Shown here: in pieces, positions 10,480-23,000 of the stretch | How the letters are laid out: the number at the start of each line of letters is the position of its first letter | Numbering within the stretch: the first letter of the stretch is position 1 | NCBI GenBank assembly: GCA_021234155.1 | Contig: JAJEKV010000010.1 | Location: 7,042,871-7,106,870 of the forward strand | DNA from: Isoetes taiwanensis | Taxonomy: Eukaryota; Streptophyta; Lycopodiopsida; Isoetales; Isoetaceae | Direction: 5' to 3' | DNA: 64,000 nucleotides | Notes under the pieces: model-generated | Told to the model about the DNA's origin: nothing | Database searches by the model: none | Seen by the model: the letters and a program-made list of their open reading frames with translations, nothing else | Translations under genes and position numbers: made by a program

Positions 10480-13400
10480 AGATATACGTCCGTCACTTGA
10501 TCATATGTCCTACAATATTGAAAATTAAGATTGATTATGAGCATTATATATGGGCCCATTAACTAACTCCCATGCACAACCTTTTACATATCATAGTAAA
10601 CAACTCCATATATAGTCACTAAGTAAGATGGCCATGTTCTATTTCAACATGCTTAGAAATTTAATTTGCAAGGGTATTGCATCATTCCCTCTAACTATGA
10701 ACTAGAGATTGTGCAAGTGATTGCATCTCAAACTTGAGCTATAGGAATCCTTCAACACATCTAGACAATAAGTTATGACTCAAGCACTCTCACATCATAT
10801 TGATACCATTCTTACACCATATCAATGAAATTCTAGATTAGAACTCTTGGTCTTGGCCATCCACCAGTCCAAACTTAAAATATGGAAACTGCACCGCACC
10901 CCTGCATCAATGCTCATATATGGCTATGATTCCTATAGGTGCCATATCTAGGTCTTGGGAACTAGGTCTTGGGAACTGTTGTTGATGCTTTAGAAAATAA
11001 GAACACCCAAAGTAAAAAAAAAAAAAAACCTAACCAACCAAACACACCCTCAGGCCACCAGATGGGCGCAGCACCTTGTCTCAATTGGGACATGAACAGT
11101 TCGGCAGAAGGAGAAACCACGATCCTTTGTAATCCAGAAAAAGTTACAGTATTCGTGGCAGAACATGGGTTTAGAGATGGTGGAGAATGAGATAATCAGA
11201 TTGGATGGGAAAATCGTGGGTCTCTTGTTTCAAAATTGAAACAAGACAGATATGTTTTGCAGAGCTTAATTCCAATAGTCTAAACGCCATAGCTTTTTAT
11301 ATAAATAGATTAGGGTTCTTGAGCTGTACTATCGCTTTGTCTTCAGGTTGTGGCGAGCTCAGATGTAAATGCAAGCGAGAAGACAATGCAGGAAAGTGTA
11401 ATATTTCTAAATTTCTTGCAATGCAAAAAAAGATGAGCTTGCCTCCTAGAACATACTAGAACATATGGCCACAGACTTGTCTTCTTTGATATTCTAAGCG
11501 TGCTTCATCCTTATGCATGCTTCAGAGTGTCATATCCTGATTTCTTAAGTGGTCACACACAATGCTGTAGTGTATCTTCCAATCTTTGTTCCTATGTTTG
11601 TCAGTCAATAATTATTCATTTGTACCTAGTGACAATAACACTTACCTCTGCAAATTCACTTCTTGAGTTTTCCAAGTTGTGCGGGGAATCGGGGTAAGAA
11701 TTCCTTGATTGTTTTGTGAAGCGGTCATGATGATGAATAGAACTTGCGGTCGGTGAACCGGTCAAAGTCGGAAGTTGAATTAGCGACTTTGAAAAGGTAT
11801 AGGGGTGCATTAGAGGAACAAAAAAAGTTGTCAAAGAAGGAAAAAGAAGATTCAGCGAGTTTTACCCGTGTTTATACTTTATTGTCTACTTTATTGTAAG
11901 TTTGTCTTCTATGGAGATTAAGTAGCAGATTTATCCGGCCCGCTTGGAGGCGGTGATTGATACTGGTTGATGCTATTTTGTATTTCTAACGAAAATCTCT
12001 ACTGGGCATTTAGAAATGTAGAGCTTATGACCCTAGAAAGTTGTGCACATGAAAGCCAGTTGTGGCCTTGAATATATAGGGAAGTATTGTACTAAAATAG
12101 TTGTAAAATAGTTGCTCTGTCTGTCATTTAGGAAGGGGTTCATAATGATGGGTGTTTTGTAGCAGCACATATGAAACGTCATAAAGAGAAATGCTAGTTA
12201 CTTGTAATTTCTTTGGCTACAACAACTTCCAGCCGTGCTTTTTAAGTTAACTTCTTTGCTCAACCATTGATTTAAATGTTGGCCTTTCTGCATGATTCCA
12301 GACCTCCTTATCCATTATATTTGTCTGCACAGTGAGACAATCAACATCGAGCAACATATTTGCAGGCATTCTTAGAAAGAGGTAAATAATCAGCTAATAT
12401 TTTATCTAATCGTAGATGCAGTTAATTGATTAATGCCTTACCATCTTCTAGCTACTAACAGCTATGATTGCAACGAGTATCATACATCTACTCTAGTTGT
12501 GCCAGAAGTGCGGAGCTCAAATTTAGAGGTTTCTTTTATCTTACATGCAGGTCTCTTTGCATGTAGACAAAACAAGTGAAGGCTAACATTTGCAGTTTTC
12601 AAATTATGTCAGGGGTGGAAATGAGGTATGCATTTTCTTTTCTCCGACCTCCTAACTTGCATGTATTGGGTAGATGGCAGTTGACTTTGAGCGTTTACAG
12701 ATGGAGTAGATGGAGGATAACTTTGTCATCTTAAGATATTGAGAAATGCATGCACAAATGTGAGTACAAGAATGTGTGATATAGCTCTTTGGGTTTGACC
12801 ACGTACGATGAGAAACCGACTAGATGCATCTATCAGCAGAAATGAGGGCTTCAATCACATTGCACAATAGGCACCCCGTGTGAATAATCTTAGGCACCCT
12901 GTGTGGCTTATTCTCAGCTCCAGCAATAGGCACCCCATGTGAATAATCTTAGGCACCCTGTGTGAATAGTCCTAGACAGTGATGCATCATGTTTCAAGAT
13001 CCATTGTATGTGATGCAGCTTTTAGAGCGCCTTCTGCTTATTGCATTATTGTTGCTTTTATACCTACTTCACCTCGTTGAACCCATTTAACTTTGTTATG
13101 TATGTTGTTGGCATGAAGGGCGATGCTCCTTATTATTTTATGAGTGCAGTAGTACTCATGATCGAGTGCACTTTTGTAGTCTCATATTTGATCTGCACAT
13201 ATAGTGCATAAAAACTATATGGCTTGGAGTTATTAATCTCCTCTCGTTGCAGTGCATAGGAGAGAGAGAAGTCATAAGTGAAAGACGAGTTTGAGCATTG
13301 CACAAAGGAAAGCCTGTTTAACTGTGCTGAGCTAATGGATATGATCCAAACCATGATCCAACCAGAGCTGGACTATGATCATCTAGGGATGTTGCTCACC

Positions 13401-15030
13401 AGATTTAAAACTAAAGGCATTCATGCATTGCACCCTTTAAAAACCTTGATAAATTGCATGTGGATCCTCTCATAAGATATGGTAACTGTTTGAACTTTTG
13501 TTTAAAAGCACAACTTTCCTTCACTACAGATAAACGATTTGTAGCTGAAGTTGAAGGTTATATCATGCTGTTATATTTCCTGCAGTTGTGCAAACTGTAG
13601 CAGTTCACATTCATAAACCTTTCATCTCATGCATACTATTATGAGATAAGTTCTACTGCCATAGCCATTAAGCAAAGACATATTATCTGCATTCTTTGAG
13701 CAATAAGTACACATTTACTCCATCAGTGCCATTCTGGAAACTTGGAGCTGTCATTCAGGCTTGGATAAAAAAAAAACTCCGAGTTGTCATTAGAACAATC
13801 ATCATCATTGAAACTTTACAACACATGCAGCAGCTGGTCAAGCATAACTAACTGTTACCATGCCCGGATATGAGTATCAAGGATTTTCTGGCCTTTCAGT
13901 CCGGGATGCAGAAGTTATGAAGCTACACAGTCATTTCAGAACATACCATGACATCGCAATCAAGTTTAGTAGATGCCCTTCCATCATTAAAAAAGTCACT
14001 ACAATTAATTAGTTAGAGAGAATTAAGTCTTGTACCAAGTTAGCCCCATTCTTAACATCAAACATCCAAGTCAAACTACACCTACAACTCAAAATAAATT
14101 GGATCCAAGTTAACCCCATTATTAACAACAATCCTTCAATTCATTGAGCATTTGCCAAAGCTTGTGACAGATAACCTTTCTACCTTCATTACATGATGTT
14201 TCATTCAAAGACACGTAAATAGGTAGGAGCAGTTCTGCCCTCAAAGCCAATCAGATGATGACACTTGAACAATGTTCTAAAACTGAATGCAACTAATTTC
14301 TTGCTTCGCATTTTCTCGATGTTCTCTCTGGTGGTTTTACCTTCAAATCTTGAGCTTTTATCCTGCATTCTTCAACTTTTACCTTGCAAAATCGGAAAAT
14401 TGCTGCTCCACGTTTCAATAATTTCCTTCTACTTGCAATTATGCTGTGTCAAATGTGCCTCCGTGTTGATGCGCGCCGGCACATCTTCCACAACAGAATT
14501 GCAAGTAGGAAGAAATTCTTGTATACTAGATGTTGTTTCCCTGATCCTATATACTACCCTATAACCTTTCTGCTCTTGTACTTTTGTTCCTATACACGTA
14601 TAGGTTAGATGTCTAACACACACATGCACCTATATGTATAACTTGCCACCAACTTCCCCCCACTCCTATATTGTTTCCTTCTCCACATTTACCCTTCAAC
14701 CTTTTCTTGTCCTTCACCTCCTCACACATTCCCTAAGCTTGCCCTACTGCTAGCTATAATTGTTCTTGGCATCAAAAAACTATCTATAGTTTTTCTGGAC
14801 AACAAAATAACTTTTTCTTTAGTTCCAATATGAAGAAAATGCCAAATCGAAATTTAGTAAGAGGTGGATAGACTATCACATATCAGTAAACATGCCCACT
14901 GAAGAAAGATAAAAAGGGATTGTCGTACTATCAGTCTTTCAGCTATAAGGGGGTCTTTTTGAAATCCAATAAAGTTTAGGAGTATTTCTTAAATCTATCG
15001 ACCGCAGTCCATAAATCCCATAACATCTCA
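10480..15030. other. Long stretch without a supportable gene
   Basis: AT-rich DNA with only short open frames on both strands. The most exon-like piece is 13278-13475 (plus), which encodes an acidic 65-residue stretch (KDEFEHCTKESLFNCAELMD), but I see no convincing splice sites or family match. A 16-base A run lies near 11013. A tandem repeat lies at 12865-12975. Confidence 0.6.
12865..12975. repeat. Tandem repeat, 59 bp x ~2
   Basis: CAATAGGCACCCC at 12865 recurs at 12924. Each unit itself holds two GGCACCC-TGTGTG segments joined by GAATAATCTTA. Confidence 0.8.
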
Positions 15031-15301
15031 AATTACATCGTTATTAATATGTGCAAATCCAAGCATTAGAAACAAATTAAAAAGCCATGAGAGAGAATCT
15101 CTTAGGCAAATTTCGTGCGAGTGCATCTAGAGATGGAAGTATATGAGCCATTTATAATTCCCATATGCCTATATTGTAGGCACAAAAAATGTGGAGTGGG
15201 GCTACTTTATAGAAAAGAAGGGGAAAGAACATGGCCAGCTTGTTACGCATGCAGAAGCTGCACTTGAACTACACAAGCAATAAAGAAGAGGGAGGATATG
15301 C

Positions 15302-16430
15302 ATGCACTCTCGTAACTTAATGGAGAGGACAATGGGGGCAATGAAAGACAAGGCTAGGACTTGCTTGGCCAAGCTTTCCAATTCAAGTGCTGCAGCGGTT
15401 GCAGTGTTAGTCTTAAAAGCAACCAGCCACCAAGAAGCTGTCTTGGATCAGAAACATGTAGATCAAATATGCTGCTCGATCTCTGTATCTCGATCTTCTT
15501 CTCCTGCATGCGCTCGAGCTCTCGTCGACCGCATCTCGCACACCCGAAACTATAATGTGGCCCTCAAGGTCCTCATATTAGTCCATAATTTGCTCCAGGT
15601 AGCAGTTTCTAGCTTTGAAGATGAATTTTTGCTCCTCAGTCACCGTTTCTTATCATGCATGTCCAACTTTAGAGATAATATTTGCTCTAATTCTCAAGAC
15701 TTGAATATGACCTCTATGAGAGATTTGAGACACTTCATGATCATATTGATAGATTTGAGGCACTGGAGCAAAAGATAGGGCAGTTTAAGGGAGGTAAGTT
15801 GCCTGAAGAATTAGCAATACATGCAAGAAACATGGCGGGAATTCTGCTGCAGAATATGCCCTTCATGTTACATCTGCTGGAAAGGGTACTTGCATGCAGG
15901 CCTGGTAGAGGCGCAAGGCAGAATTATCTTGTGAAATCTGCTTTGGTTCATATTCTGACCGAGAGCTTTCAGTTTTATTTGTACACTGCAAGAGGGATGC
16001 AAATTCTGCTTCGGAGATTCCAGGCCCTGAATCGCCATGACAAGACCAAAGTTTTCAATATTTATAAAAAATTCGCTTCCCCGCATCACATATTGAGTCC
16101 TTCTATGAGCTTTGCAAGGATCTCAGCCTTTGCAACCCGTCTAGGTACCCGGTTGTTGTCCACGTGTCGGATGATGAGCTGCAGAAATTATACAATCGCA
16201 TGCAGCAATCAATGGACAAGATTTCATGGGCTGGTTCAACACATTCCAATTTTCGGTCTTGTTTGTTTAGGGACAGTGATTTCTTTTCCTCACCAGGATC
16301 AAGGATAAACGAGGGCTTACCATGGGAGGCAGCTTTGATGGAAGAAGCTGCAAGATTATCGGCGGCTTCCCAAAAAGCCGAGTTGGGCTTTGATGTGGAA
16401 GGGAAAAGAAGACTAAGTGGGTTGACGTAG
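15302..16430 (+). pseudogene. ANTH-domain clathrin-assembly-like gene, D2 copy 1 (broken)
   Basis: The first 130 codons match copy 2 (ATG at 20044) closely. A 109-base deletion follows: copy 2 positions 20442-20550 are absent, joining CTCAAGA directly to CTTGAATATG. This shifts the frame. The remainder is readable from about 15799 (PEELAIHARNMAGILLQNM). A second frame loss occurs at TTCGCTTCC near 16080, where copy 2 has one more base. The C-terminal tail (about 16200-16430, ending FDVEGKRRLSGLT then TAG) is open here but cut off by a stop in copy 2. The deletion has no GT/AG borders, so it is not an intron. Confidence 0.85.
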
Positions 16431-16830
16431 TTGGAATTGTACAATTGGGTAAGTAAGATCGATCTCATGCTTTTGCAATTCATCTTTGGAGCCTATTCAT
16501 GTTCACAGGTGGAAGTTTACCATTATTGACTCTACATTTGAAGTTAGATATATCGTTCCCTTAGATCTCATCCTTGAGCCATCAACAACTTATAAATATT
16601 GTGTAGAAAATTTTTGAGTTGGATTAAAGTGGGTTGGTGTAATTCAATGTAGAGTTTGGTGAGTGAGATCTCATGCTTTTATGATTCAATCTTTGTATGC
16701 GATTCATGCCTTCCTTCTACTGTATACAAGGAATACACAAAATGACCACAACAATCACATCGTCGCTTTGGCTTTAAGTGTATTTAGATTAGAGCATATT
16801 TCACACGTATGCCCTGCATTTGCGTCTCGT

Positions 16831-16910
16831 CCCTACATCTAAGCGTTTAATGGGTCAACGTTTAGGGGCCCTACATCTAAGCGTTTGATGGGTCAAACGT
16901 TCAGGGGGCT
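16831..16910. repeat. Tandem duplication, about 38 bp x 2
   Basis: CCCTACATCTAAGCGTTT-ATGGGTCAA(A)CGTT is present twice in direct succession. D2 copy 2 has a single unit near 21700 but duplicates a neighbouring CTCTATAATTTAGGGATTGG segment instead (about 21750-21800). Confidence 0.75.
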
Positions 16911-17276
16911 CTATAATTTAGGGATTGGCAACCTTTGAGGCTAATAAGAATACAAGTTTGATTTAGCATTAGATAGTTTCACTTGAAATAGCAAGTTTCT
17001 TTTGTGGTGTTCAAAAAGCAAAGGGTTGTTTCTTTTGTGGTCTTCAAAAAGCAAGGGGTTGCCATTGTCCAAGCATCCCATTCTAAACATATCATCTTGT
17101 ATGAATCGTGGAGGTGGTGAATGAATTGTGAACAAGAAGAAAGCAATATTTTGTTCCTGAAAGCAATATTATGTGCCTTTTACTATCCTTATTATTTAAC
17201 TCTAGCGTAAATTTGAATGACATAAAGCCGAAGGCAGAAGCTGCAATAGCAAAATTAGGAAGCATGATGTAGGAGC

Positions 17277-17490
17277 AAGCAAGATTTGTAGAGATACAAG
17301 ACCTCTAATTTTAACTGCACATTCAAGCAAGATTTGTAGAAACACAAGACCTCTAATTTTAACTGCACATTAATTGGCAATTCTAAATGAAACGAAAGGC
17401 TAAGCCACAAGCTAACTTGTATCGCTGCACATTAATTAGCAATTCTAAATGAAACGAAAGGCTAAGCCACAAGCTAACGATACAAGTCAG
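17277..17490. repeat. Two adjacent local duplications
   Basis: The GCAAGATTTGTAGA...CTAATTTTAACTGCACATT segment occurs twice (about 17277-17370). It is followed by a roughly 69-base segment, CATTAATTGGCAATTCTAAA...CACAAGCTAAC, also present twice (about 17368-17480). D2 copy 2 has one copy of each, so these arose after the block duplicated. Confidence 0.75.
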
Positions 17491-17568
17491 GGAATTCCAT
17501 ACCAATAGAAGAGATACAACTCTACTAAAAGGCTTTGGAAGTGCAAAAGATCTCCACCTAACTTGCAA

Positions 17569-18560
17569 TCAAATATAATCCCATGTGCAAAGCACATCAC
17601 AAATGGGTATTGTTTCATTATTTATGGACAAAATTTGAATTTGTGGACCTTTTTCTGAATTTATGCATTTACGAGACAAAAATATGAATTTATCGACCAT
17701 TCTATCCAATAAGTTGCCATTCCCAACTAGTGCCGAGTATGTTTCAACTACAAGCACTGGAATCTTGACGGTATTAGGAAGTTTCTTTTTATTTGAGGCA
17801 GCCCAAGCAATAAATTCTATGTCAATATTACAGTCACTAGTTGTTGTCGGTCTCCACTCCTCCTTCCAATAGTTAATATAATTAAAAGGGTATACTTGGC
17901 TTTTCAAGGGGATTGACTTCCACCAAGTCACTTGAATGATCTCAAAATTCTCCTTATTATCCATTGAGGCTCTTTAGTAGTATACCTCACCCAAGTAGGG
18001 CACAAGACATCGTTCGAGTGTGCTAGAACAAACATGCACTTCTGTATATACTTGAATGGATTAAATTCGGTTATAGGTCTATCTTTTCATAGACCAACAT
18101 AGGAGGGAGTGATGCTTGCAAGTGATTCCACTACCGCAACTGCCTCAGGATAGTTAGTTGATAACTACCTAGTTTGCAGTCAAAAGTTCTCATAACATAC
18201 TTCAACGCTTGTAACCTTCTCTAGCTCAGCAAAAGCTGCATCCAGTACTTGATCGTGGAAGTAAATTGTGCTAAATAATTGGCATAATCTGGATTGCTCA
18301 TTTTATCTGTTGATGCGCAGCTGGCCCAAGTCCTTTGTGACTCTTTTGGAGGCAATATTTTAGGTACCTCACTGGGATTGAGGGCTTACCTCAACATTCT
18401 TCAGTGACGATGACAAATTGCCAAACAATCCATCACTATCCTCGCGCGTGTGGTCGGGCATCATGAAGCCCAACTCTATGTCATAATGCTTCCGTGATGA
18501 CATGGTCAAGATGTTGAACCAACATGTTTTAGAATTTTAAGTTTTTACCAGAAGATTGTG
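17569..18560 (-). pseudogene. DUF7869-like (putative transposon-derived) gene remnant, D2 copy 1
   Basis: Minus-strand pieces match those at 58843-60012. Upstream, around 18500-18390, the reading is IELGFMMPDHTREDSDGLFG, a decayed version of the -GGHTHEDIDALFG- motif. Downstream (17964-17569) it reads ENFEIIQVTWWKSIPLKSQV, then YINYWKEEWRPTTTSD and KKKLPNTVKIPVLVVETYSA. From memory, the LDN...HTHEDID pattern is typical of DUF7869 proteins, which occur in multicopy and transposon-like contexts. The HTHEDID motif is damaged here (HTREDSD) and the frame between pieces is broken. Confidence 0.5.
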
Positions 18561-19005
18561 TGGATAAGAATGCTTTCTGGCCATTAACTTGGCAGGAAAG
18601 TACACCTAGGCTTTTTTACGCTTGAATAATTATCTACGCTTTTTTACCATGACCGAACATCCCAATTTGAAGCAGGAATGAACTTTTTGAGCCTGTTGAC
18701 TTGCTAACTTTTGTCTGCACAAATGCATATTAGAATACAGAAATATAACCGCCTGCCTGTGCACAGCCTTGTTAAAGCAAACTGCAATTCTGCGCATGGA
18801 TATTTTATCCACCTGTACCCTCTTGAAACCTTTGAAGACCAAAATTGCTCAAGGTGCAGCGGTATGAGAATAATAAAAATGTGTCTTCAATTCCCAGTGT
18901 TATGTTTGTAAATAGAAGTTTTGTGTGGCTCATTTTCTGTTGCTGTCTTTTTGGCATCATTATTTCAGCGTCATTATTTCAATGTACCATACTCTCACTT
19001 TCAAA

Positions 19006-19772
19006 CTAGGCAGCATAATGATCAATGTAATTTCTACAAGAACACTCTCCATCCTTAAAATGATGAATGAGAGATGCTGATTTTACAATAATTTGCCGGG
19101 ACACCATCTTTGATATCCGTTTTACAATCTCATGACAATCAGAACACATTTTAAGACTTTTTTCTACCATAATAACTTTCTCAAAAGGCATAGAAAGAAG
19201 GCCAAAGGCTATTGCTAACCGTTCAGAATGTCCACACAACAAATCTTCCCCATCATGATTTGACACCTTCATTGGGATAAAACTACCCTTGGAAGGATAT
19301 CCCTTGTTTTTAAATTGCTGGATTTTACTGCTTGAGCATGAAGTAGACCTCGTTAATTCTTGGGTCAGCTTCATCTCCAGCAACAAATTCATGCATTTCA
19401 CCATTGACCTCAATCCATGTGCTGCCTAGTGCCTTCTGCTTGTCTACATTTTTTTTCAGCTTGTGTAACTCATCATTCTCCCTCATGTGTAGACTTGCAT
19501 AAATATTTGACATGAGGATATATGCCGGAGCATAAGAGGGATCTAAGAAAACAATCTCATTGAAGCACCTTTGGCCTAGCTCCACATTAGAGTGCATTCT
19601 GCAGGCATCAAGCACATCTTCTGTAGTCTTAAGCACATCTTCTACTTCATTAAAACATCCTGCATGCCCCAAGAGATCCATCATGCACGTCACATGAGAT
19701 ATATTTGGTCTTAATTCATGTTATTCCTGCATACCTCTGTATACTCTAAGGCCTTCATCAACCAAGCCAGAA
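19006..19772 (-). pseudogene. 3' half of a PPR-DYW gene (E, E+ and DYW domains)
   Basis: Reading right to left, this holds the end of the PPR tract (TCMMDLLGHAGCFNEVEDVL), the E domain (DACRMHSNVELGQRCFNEIV, YASLHMRENDELHKLKKNVD) and E+ (TWIEVNGEMHEFVAGD, up to 19325). After a frameshift comes the DYW deaminase-like domain (19413-19006). That domain keeps the zinc-site pattern HSE...CSDCHE and the end motif HHFKDGECSC. The final tripeptide is NYI in place of DYW, followed by extra residues before the stop. A short in-frame loss joins EDVL to DACRMH. This is the only DYW domain in the window. It supplies the missing 3' end of the family seen at 7800 and 32163. Confidence 0.8.
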
Positions 19773-20043
19773 ATTACATCGTTATTAATATGGGCAAAAT
19801 CCAAGCATTAGAAACAATTTAAAAGGCCATGAGAGAGAATCTCTTAGGCAAATTTCGTGCGAGTGCATCTAGAGATGGAAGGATATGAGCCATTTATAAT
19901 TCCCATATGCCTATATTGTAGGCACAAAAAATGTGGAGTGGGGCTACTTTATAGAAAAGAAGGGGAAAGAACATGGCCAGCTTGTTACGCATGCAGAAGC
20001 TGCAGTTGAACTACACAAGCAATAAAGAAGAGGGAGGATATGC

Positions 20044-21081
20044 ATGCACTGTCGTAACTCAATGGAGAGGACAATGGAGGCAATGAAAGACAAGGCTAGG
20101 ATATGCTTGGCCAAGCTTTCCAATTCAAGTGCTGCAGCGGTTGCAGTGTTAGTCTTAAAAGCAACCAGCCACCAAGAAGCTGTGTTGGATCAGAAACATG
20201 TAGATCAAATATGCTGCTCCATCTCTGTATCTCGATCTTCTTCTGCTGCATGCGCCCGAGCTCTCGTCGACCGCATCTCGCACACCCGAAACTATAATGT
20301 GGCCCTCAAGGTCCTCATATTAGTACATAATTTGCTCCAGGTAGCAGTTTCTAGCTTCGAAGATGAATTTTTGCTCCTCAGTCACCGTTTTTTATTATGC
20401 ATGTCCAACTTTAGAGATAATATTTGCTCTAATTCTCAAGATTTAACTGAGTTTCTCATTTCTTATGCCTTGTACATTGATGAGCGCCTAGATTCTTTTC
20501 AATATTCTTCAGCAGGCACTGCAGATAGAGTCTATGGCAGATTCAGATTCCTTGAATATGACCTCTATGAGAGGTTTGAGACACTTCATGATCAGATTGA
20601 TAGATTTGAGGCACTGGAGCAAAAGATAGGGCAGTTTAAGGGAGGTAGGTTGCCTGAAGAATTAGCGATACATGCAAGAAACATGGCGGGCATTCTGCTG
20701 CAGAATATGCCCTTCATGTTACATCTGCTGGAAAGGGTACTTGCATGCAGGCCTGGTAGAGGCGCAAGGCAGAATTATCTTGTTAAATCTGCTTTGGTTC
20801 ATATTCTGACTGAGAGCTTCCAGTTTTATTTGTACACTGCAAGAGGGATGCAAATTCTGCTTCGGAGATTCCAGGCCCTGAATCGCCATGACAAGACCAA
20901 AGTTTTCAATATTTATAAAAAATTCGCTTCCCAGGCATCACATATTGAGTCCTTCTATGAGCTTTGCAAGGATCTCAGCCTTTGCAACCCATCTAGGTAC
21001 CCGGTTATTGTCCACCTGTCGGATGATGAGCTGCAGAAATTATACAATCACATGCAGCAATCAATGGACAAGATTTCATAG
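20044..21081 (+). CDS. ANTH-domain protein, clathrin-assembly-like, D2 copy 2
   Basis: A single uninterrupted frame of 345 codons. The N-terminal ANTH domain shows KATSHQEAVLDQKHVDQI, a CARALVDRISHTRNYNVALK segment and VLILVHNLL. These fit plant AP180/CALM-like ANTH proteins, which bind phosphoinositides and clathrin-coat components at the plasma membrane. The C-terminal half (RLPEELAIHARN, LPFMLHLLERV-like, LVKSALVHILTESFQFYLYT) is helical, as expected. The stop at 21079 comes from a 9-base tandem duplication (AGATTTCAT) that brings in TAG, with a second in-frame TGA just after. The ancestral tail remains readable in the same frame to 21294 and is open in copy 1. The start could also be the ATG at 20062. 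Confidence 0.75.
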   Translation: MHCRNSMERTMEAMKDKARICLAKLSNSSAAAVAVLVLKATSHQEAVLDQKHVDQICCSISVSRSSSAACARALVDRISHTRNYNVALKVLILVHNLLQVAVSSFEDEFLLLSHRFLLCMSNFRDNICSNSQDLTEFLISYALYIDERLDSFQYSSAGTADRVYGRFRFLEYDLYERFETLHDQIDRFEALEQKIGQFKGGRLPEELAIHARNMAGILLQNMPFMLHLLERVLACRPGRGARQNYLVKSALVHILTESFQFYLYTARGMQILLRRFQALNRHDKTKVFNIYKKFASQASHIESFYELCKDLSLCNPSRYPVIVHLSDDELQKLYNHMQQSMDKIS

Positions 21082-21294
21082 ATTTCATGAACTGGTTCAA
21101 CACATTCCAATTTTCGGTCTTGTTTGTTTGGGGATAGCGATTTCTTTTCCTCACCAGGATCAAGGATAAATGAGGGCTTACCATGGGAGGCAGCTTTGAT
21201 TGAAGAAGCTGCAAGATTATCGGCGGCTTCGCAAAAAGCCTTCGAGTTGGGCTTTGATGTGGAAGGGAAAAGAAGACTAAGTGGGTTGACGTAG
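21082..21294 (+). pseudogene. Stranded C-terminal tail of the ANTH gene
   Basis: In frame with the ANTH gene but behind its new TAG/TGA stops, this codes GSTHSNFRSCLFGDSDFFSS, then a helical stretch (INEGLPWEAALIEEAARLSA) and FDVEGKRRLSGLT before TAG at 21292. Copy 1 has the same tail continuous with the upstream codons. It was therefore once translated, or would still be after stop readthrough. Confidence 0.7.
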
Positions 21295-22099
21295 TTGGAA
21301 TTGTACAATTGGGTAAGTGAGATCGATCTCATGCTTTTGCAATTCATCTTTGGAGCTTCTTCATGTTTTCAAGTGGAAGTTTACCATTATTGACTCCACA
21401 TTTGAAGTTAGATATATCATTGCCTTAGATCTCATCCTTGAGCCATCAAATTCTATCAAAGGTGTCAGAATCTTACTTCTTATAAATATTAGTTTGTAGA
21501 AAAATTTTGAGTTGGATTTAAGTGGGTTGGTATAATTCAATATAGAGTTTGGTGAGTGAGATCTCATGCTTTTATGATTCATCTTTGTAGACGATTCATG
21601 CCTTCTACTATATACAAGGAATACATAAAATGACCACCACATATCGCTTTAATTGCATTTAGATTAGAGCATATTCCACACATATGCCCTGCATCCTGGC
21701 CCTACATCTAAGTGTTTGTTGGGTCAAACGTTTAGGGGGCTCTATAATTTAGGGATTGGCAACCTTTGACCCTCTATAATTTAGGGATTGGCAACCTTTG
21801 AGACTAATAAGAATACAAGTCTAATTTAGCATTATACATTTTCACTTGAAATAGCAACTTTCTTTTGTAGTCTTCAAAAAGCAAGGGGTTGCCTTTTACT
21901 ATCCTTATTATTTACCTCTAAGCATAAATCTGAATGACATAAAGTCGAAGGCAGCTGCAATAGCAAAACTAGGAAGCATGATGTAGAAGCAAGCCAAGAT
22001 TTGTAGAAACACAAGACCTCTAATTTTAACTGCACATTAATAGTGATTCTAAATGAAACAAATTCTAAGTAAGGCTACGCCATAAGCTAACGATATAAG

Positions 22100-23000
22100 T
22101 CAGGGAATTCCATACCAATAGAAAAGACACAACTCTATTAAAAGGCTTTGGAAGTGCAGAAGATCTCCACCTAACCTACAATCAAATATAATAGACCTAT
22201 GGATTTGAACCCCATGTGCAAAACACATAAAAAATGGTATTGTTTCATTACTTATAAACAAAATTTGAATTTGTGGACCTTTTTCTGAATTTATGCAGTT
22301 ACGAGAATTTATCGACCATTCGATCCAATAAGTTGCCATCCTCAACAAGTACCGAGTATGTTTCAAATACCAACACTGGAATCTTGACGGTATTAGGAAG
22401 TTTCTTTTTATTTTGACGGTATTAGGAAGTTTCTTTTTATTTGACGGAGCCCAAGCAAAGTCGATAAACTCTATGTCAATATTACAGTCACTAGTTGTTG
22501 TCGGTCTCCACTCCTCCTTCCAATAGTTAACATAATTAGAAGAGTATACTTGGCTTTTCACTGGGATTGACTTCCAGCAAATCACTTGAATGGTCTCAAA
22601 ATTCTCCTTCTTAATATCTATATAAGGCCCTTCAGTAGTATACCTCACTCAAGTATGGCATAAGACATCGTTCGAGTGTGCTAGAACAAACATGCACTTT
22701 GTATGTCTTTGAACATATTAACTTGGGTATAGTTCTATCTTTTCATAGACCAACATAGGAGGGAGTGATGCTCGCAAGTGGTTCCACTACCGCAACTGCC
22801 TCAGGATAGTTAGATGGTAACTACCTAGTTTGTGGTCAGAAGTTCTTGTGATGTCCTTCAACGCTTGTAATCTTCTCTAGCTTAGGAAAAGCTGCATCCA
22901 GTACTTGGCCGTGGAAGCAAATTGTGCTAAATAATTGGCATAATCTGGGTTGCTTATTTTATCTGTTGATGCATAGCTGGCCCAAGTCCTTTGTGACTCC
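22100..23000 (-). pseudogene. DUF7869-like gene remnant, D2 copy 2
   Basis: The same minus-strand tail as 17569-17964: KKENFETIQVICWKSIPVKS, NYVNYWKEEWRPTTTSDCNI, and FAWAPSNKKKLPNTVKI. A local duplication of about 34 bases (GACGGTATTAGGAAGTTTCTTTTTATTT, near 22388-22440) disrupts it after NTVKI. The region encoding the HTHEDID-like motif is missing because the block ends before it. Confidence 0.5.

Larger units (their letters stand above)
15035..18343. repeat. Segmental duplication block D2, copy 1
   Basis: Collinear with 19773-23006. Both copies begin at AATTACATCGTTATTAATATG upstream of an ANTH gene. They run through a shared AT-rich stretch and DUF7869-like minus-strand remnants, and end just after CTTTGTGACTC-TTTGGAGGC. 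Copy 1 alone carries extra short local duplications (16831-16910 and 17277-17490). Confidence 0.9.

Noticed and set aside
15718-15730. The 109-bp segment missing from ANTH copy 1, considered as an intron spliced out of a retrocopy
   Set aside because: The segment in copy 2 encodes conserved ANTH sequence in frame and lacks GT/AG borders, so it is a deletion.
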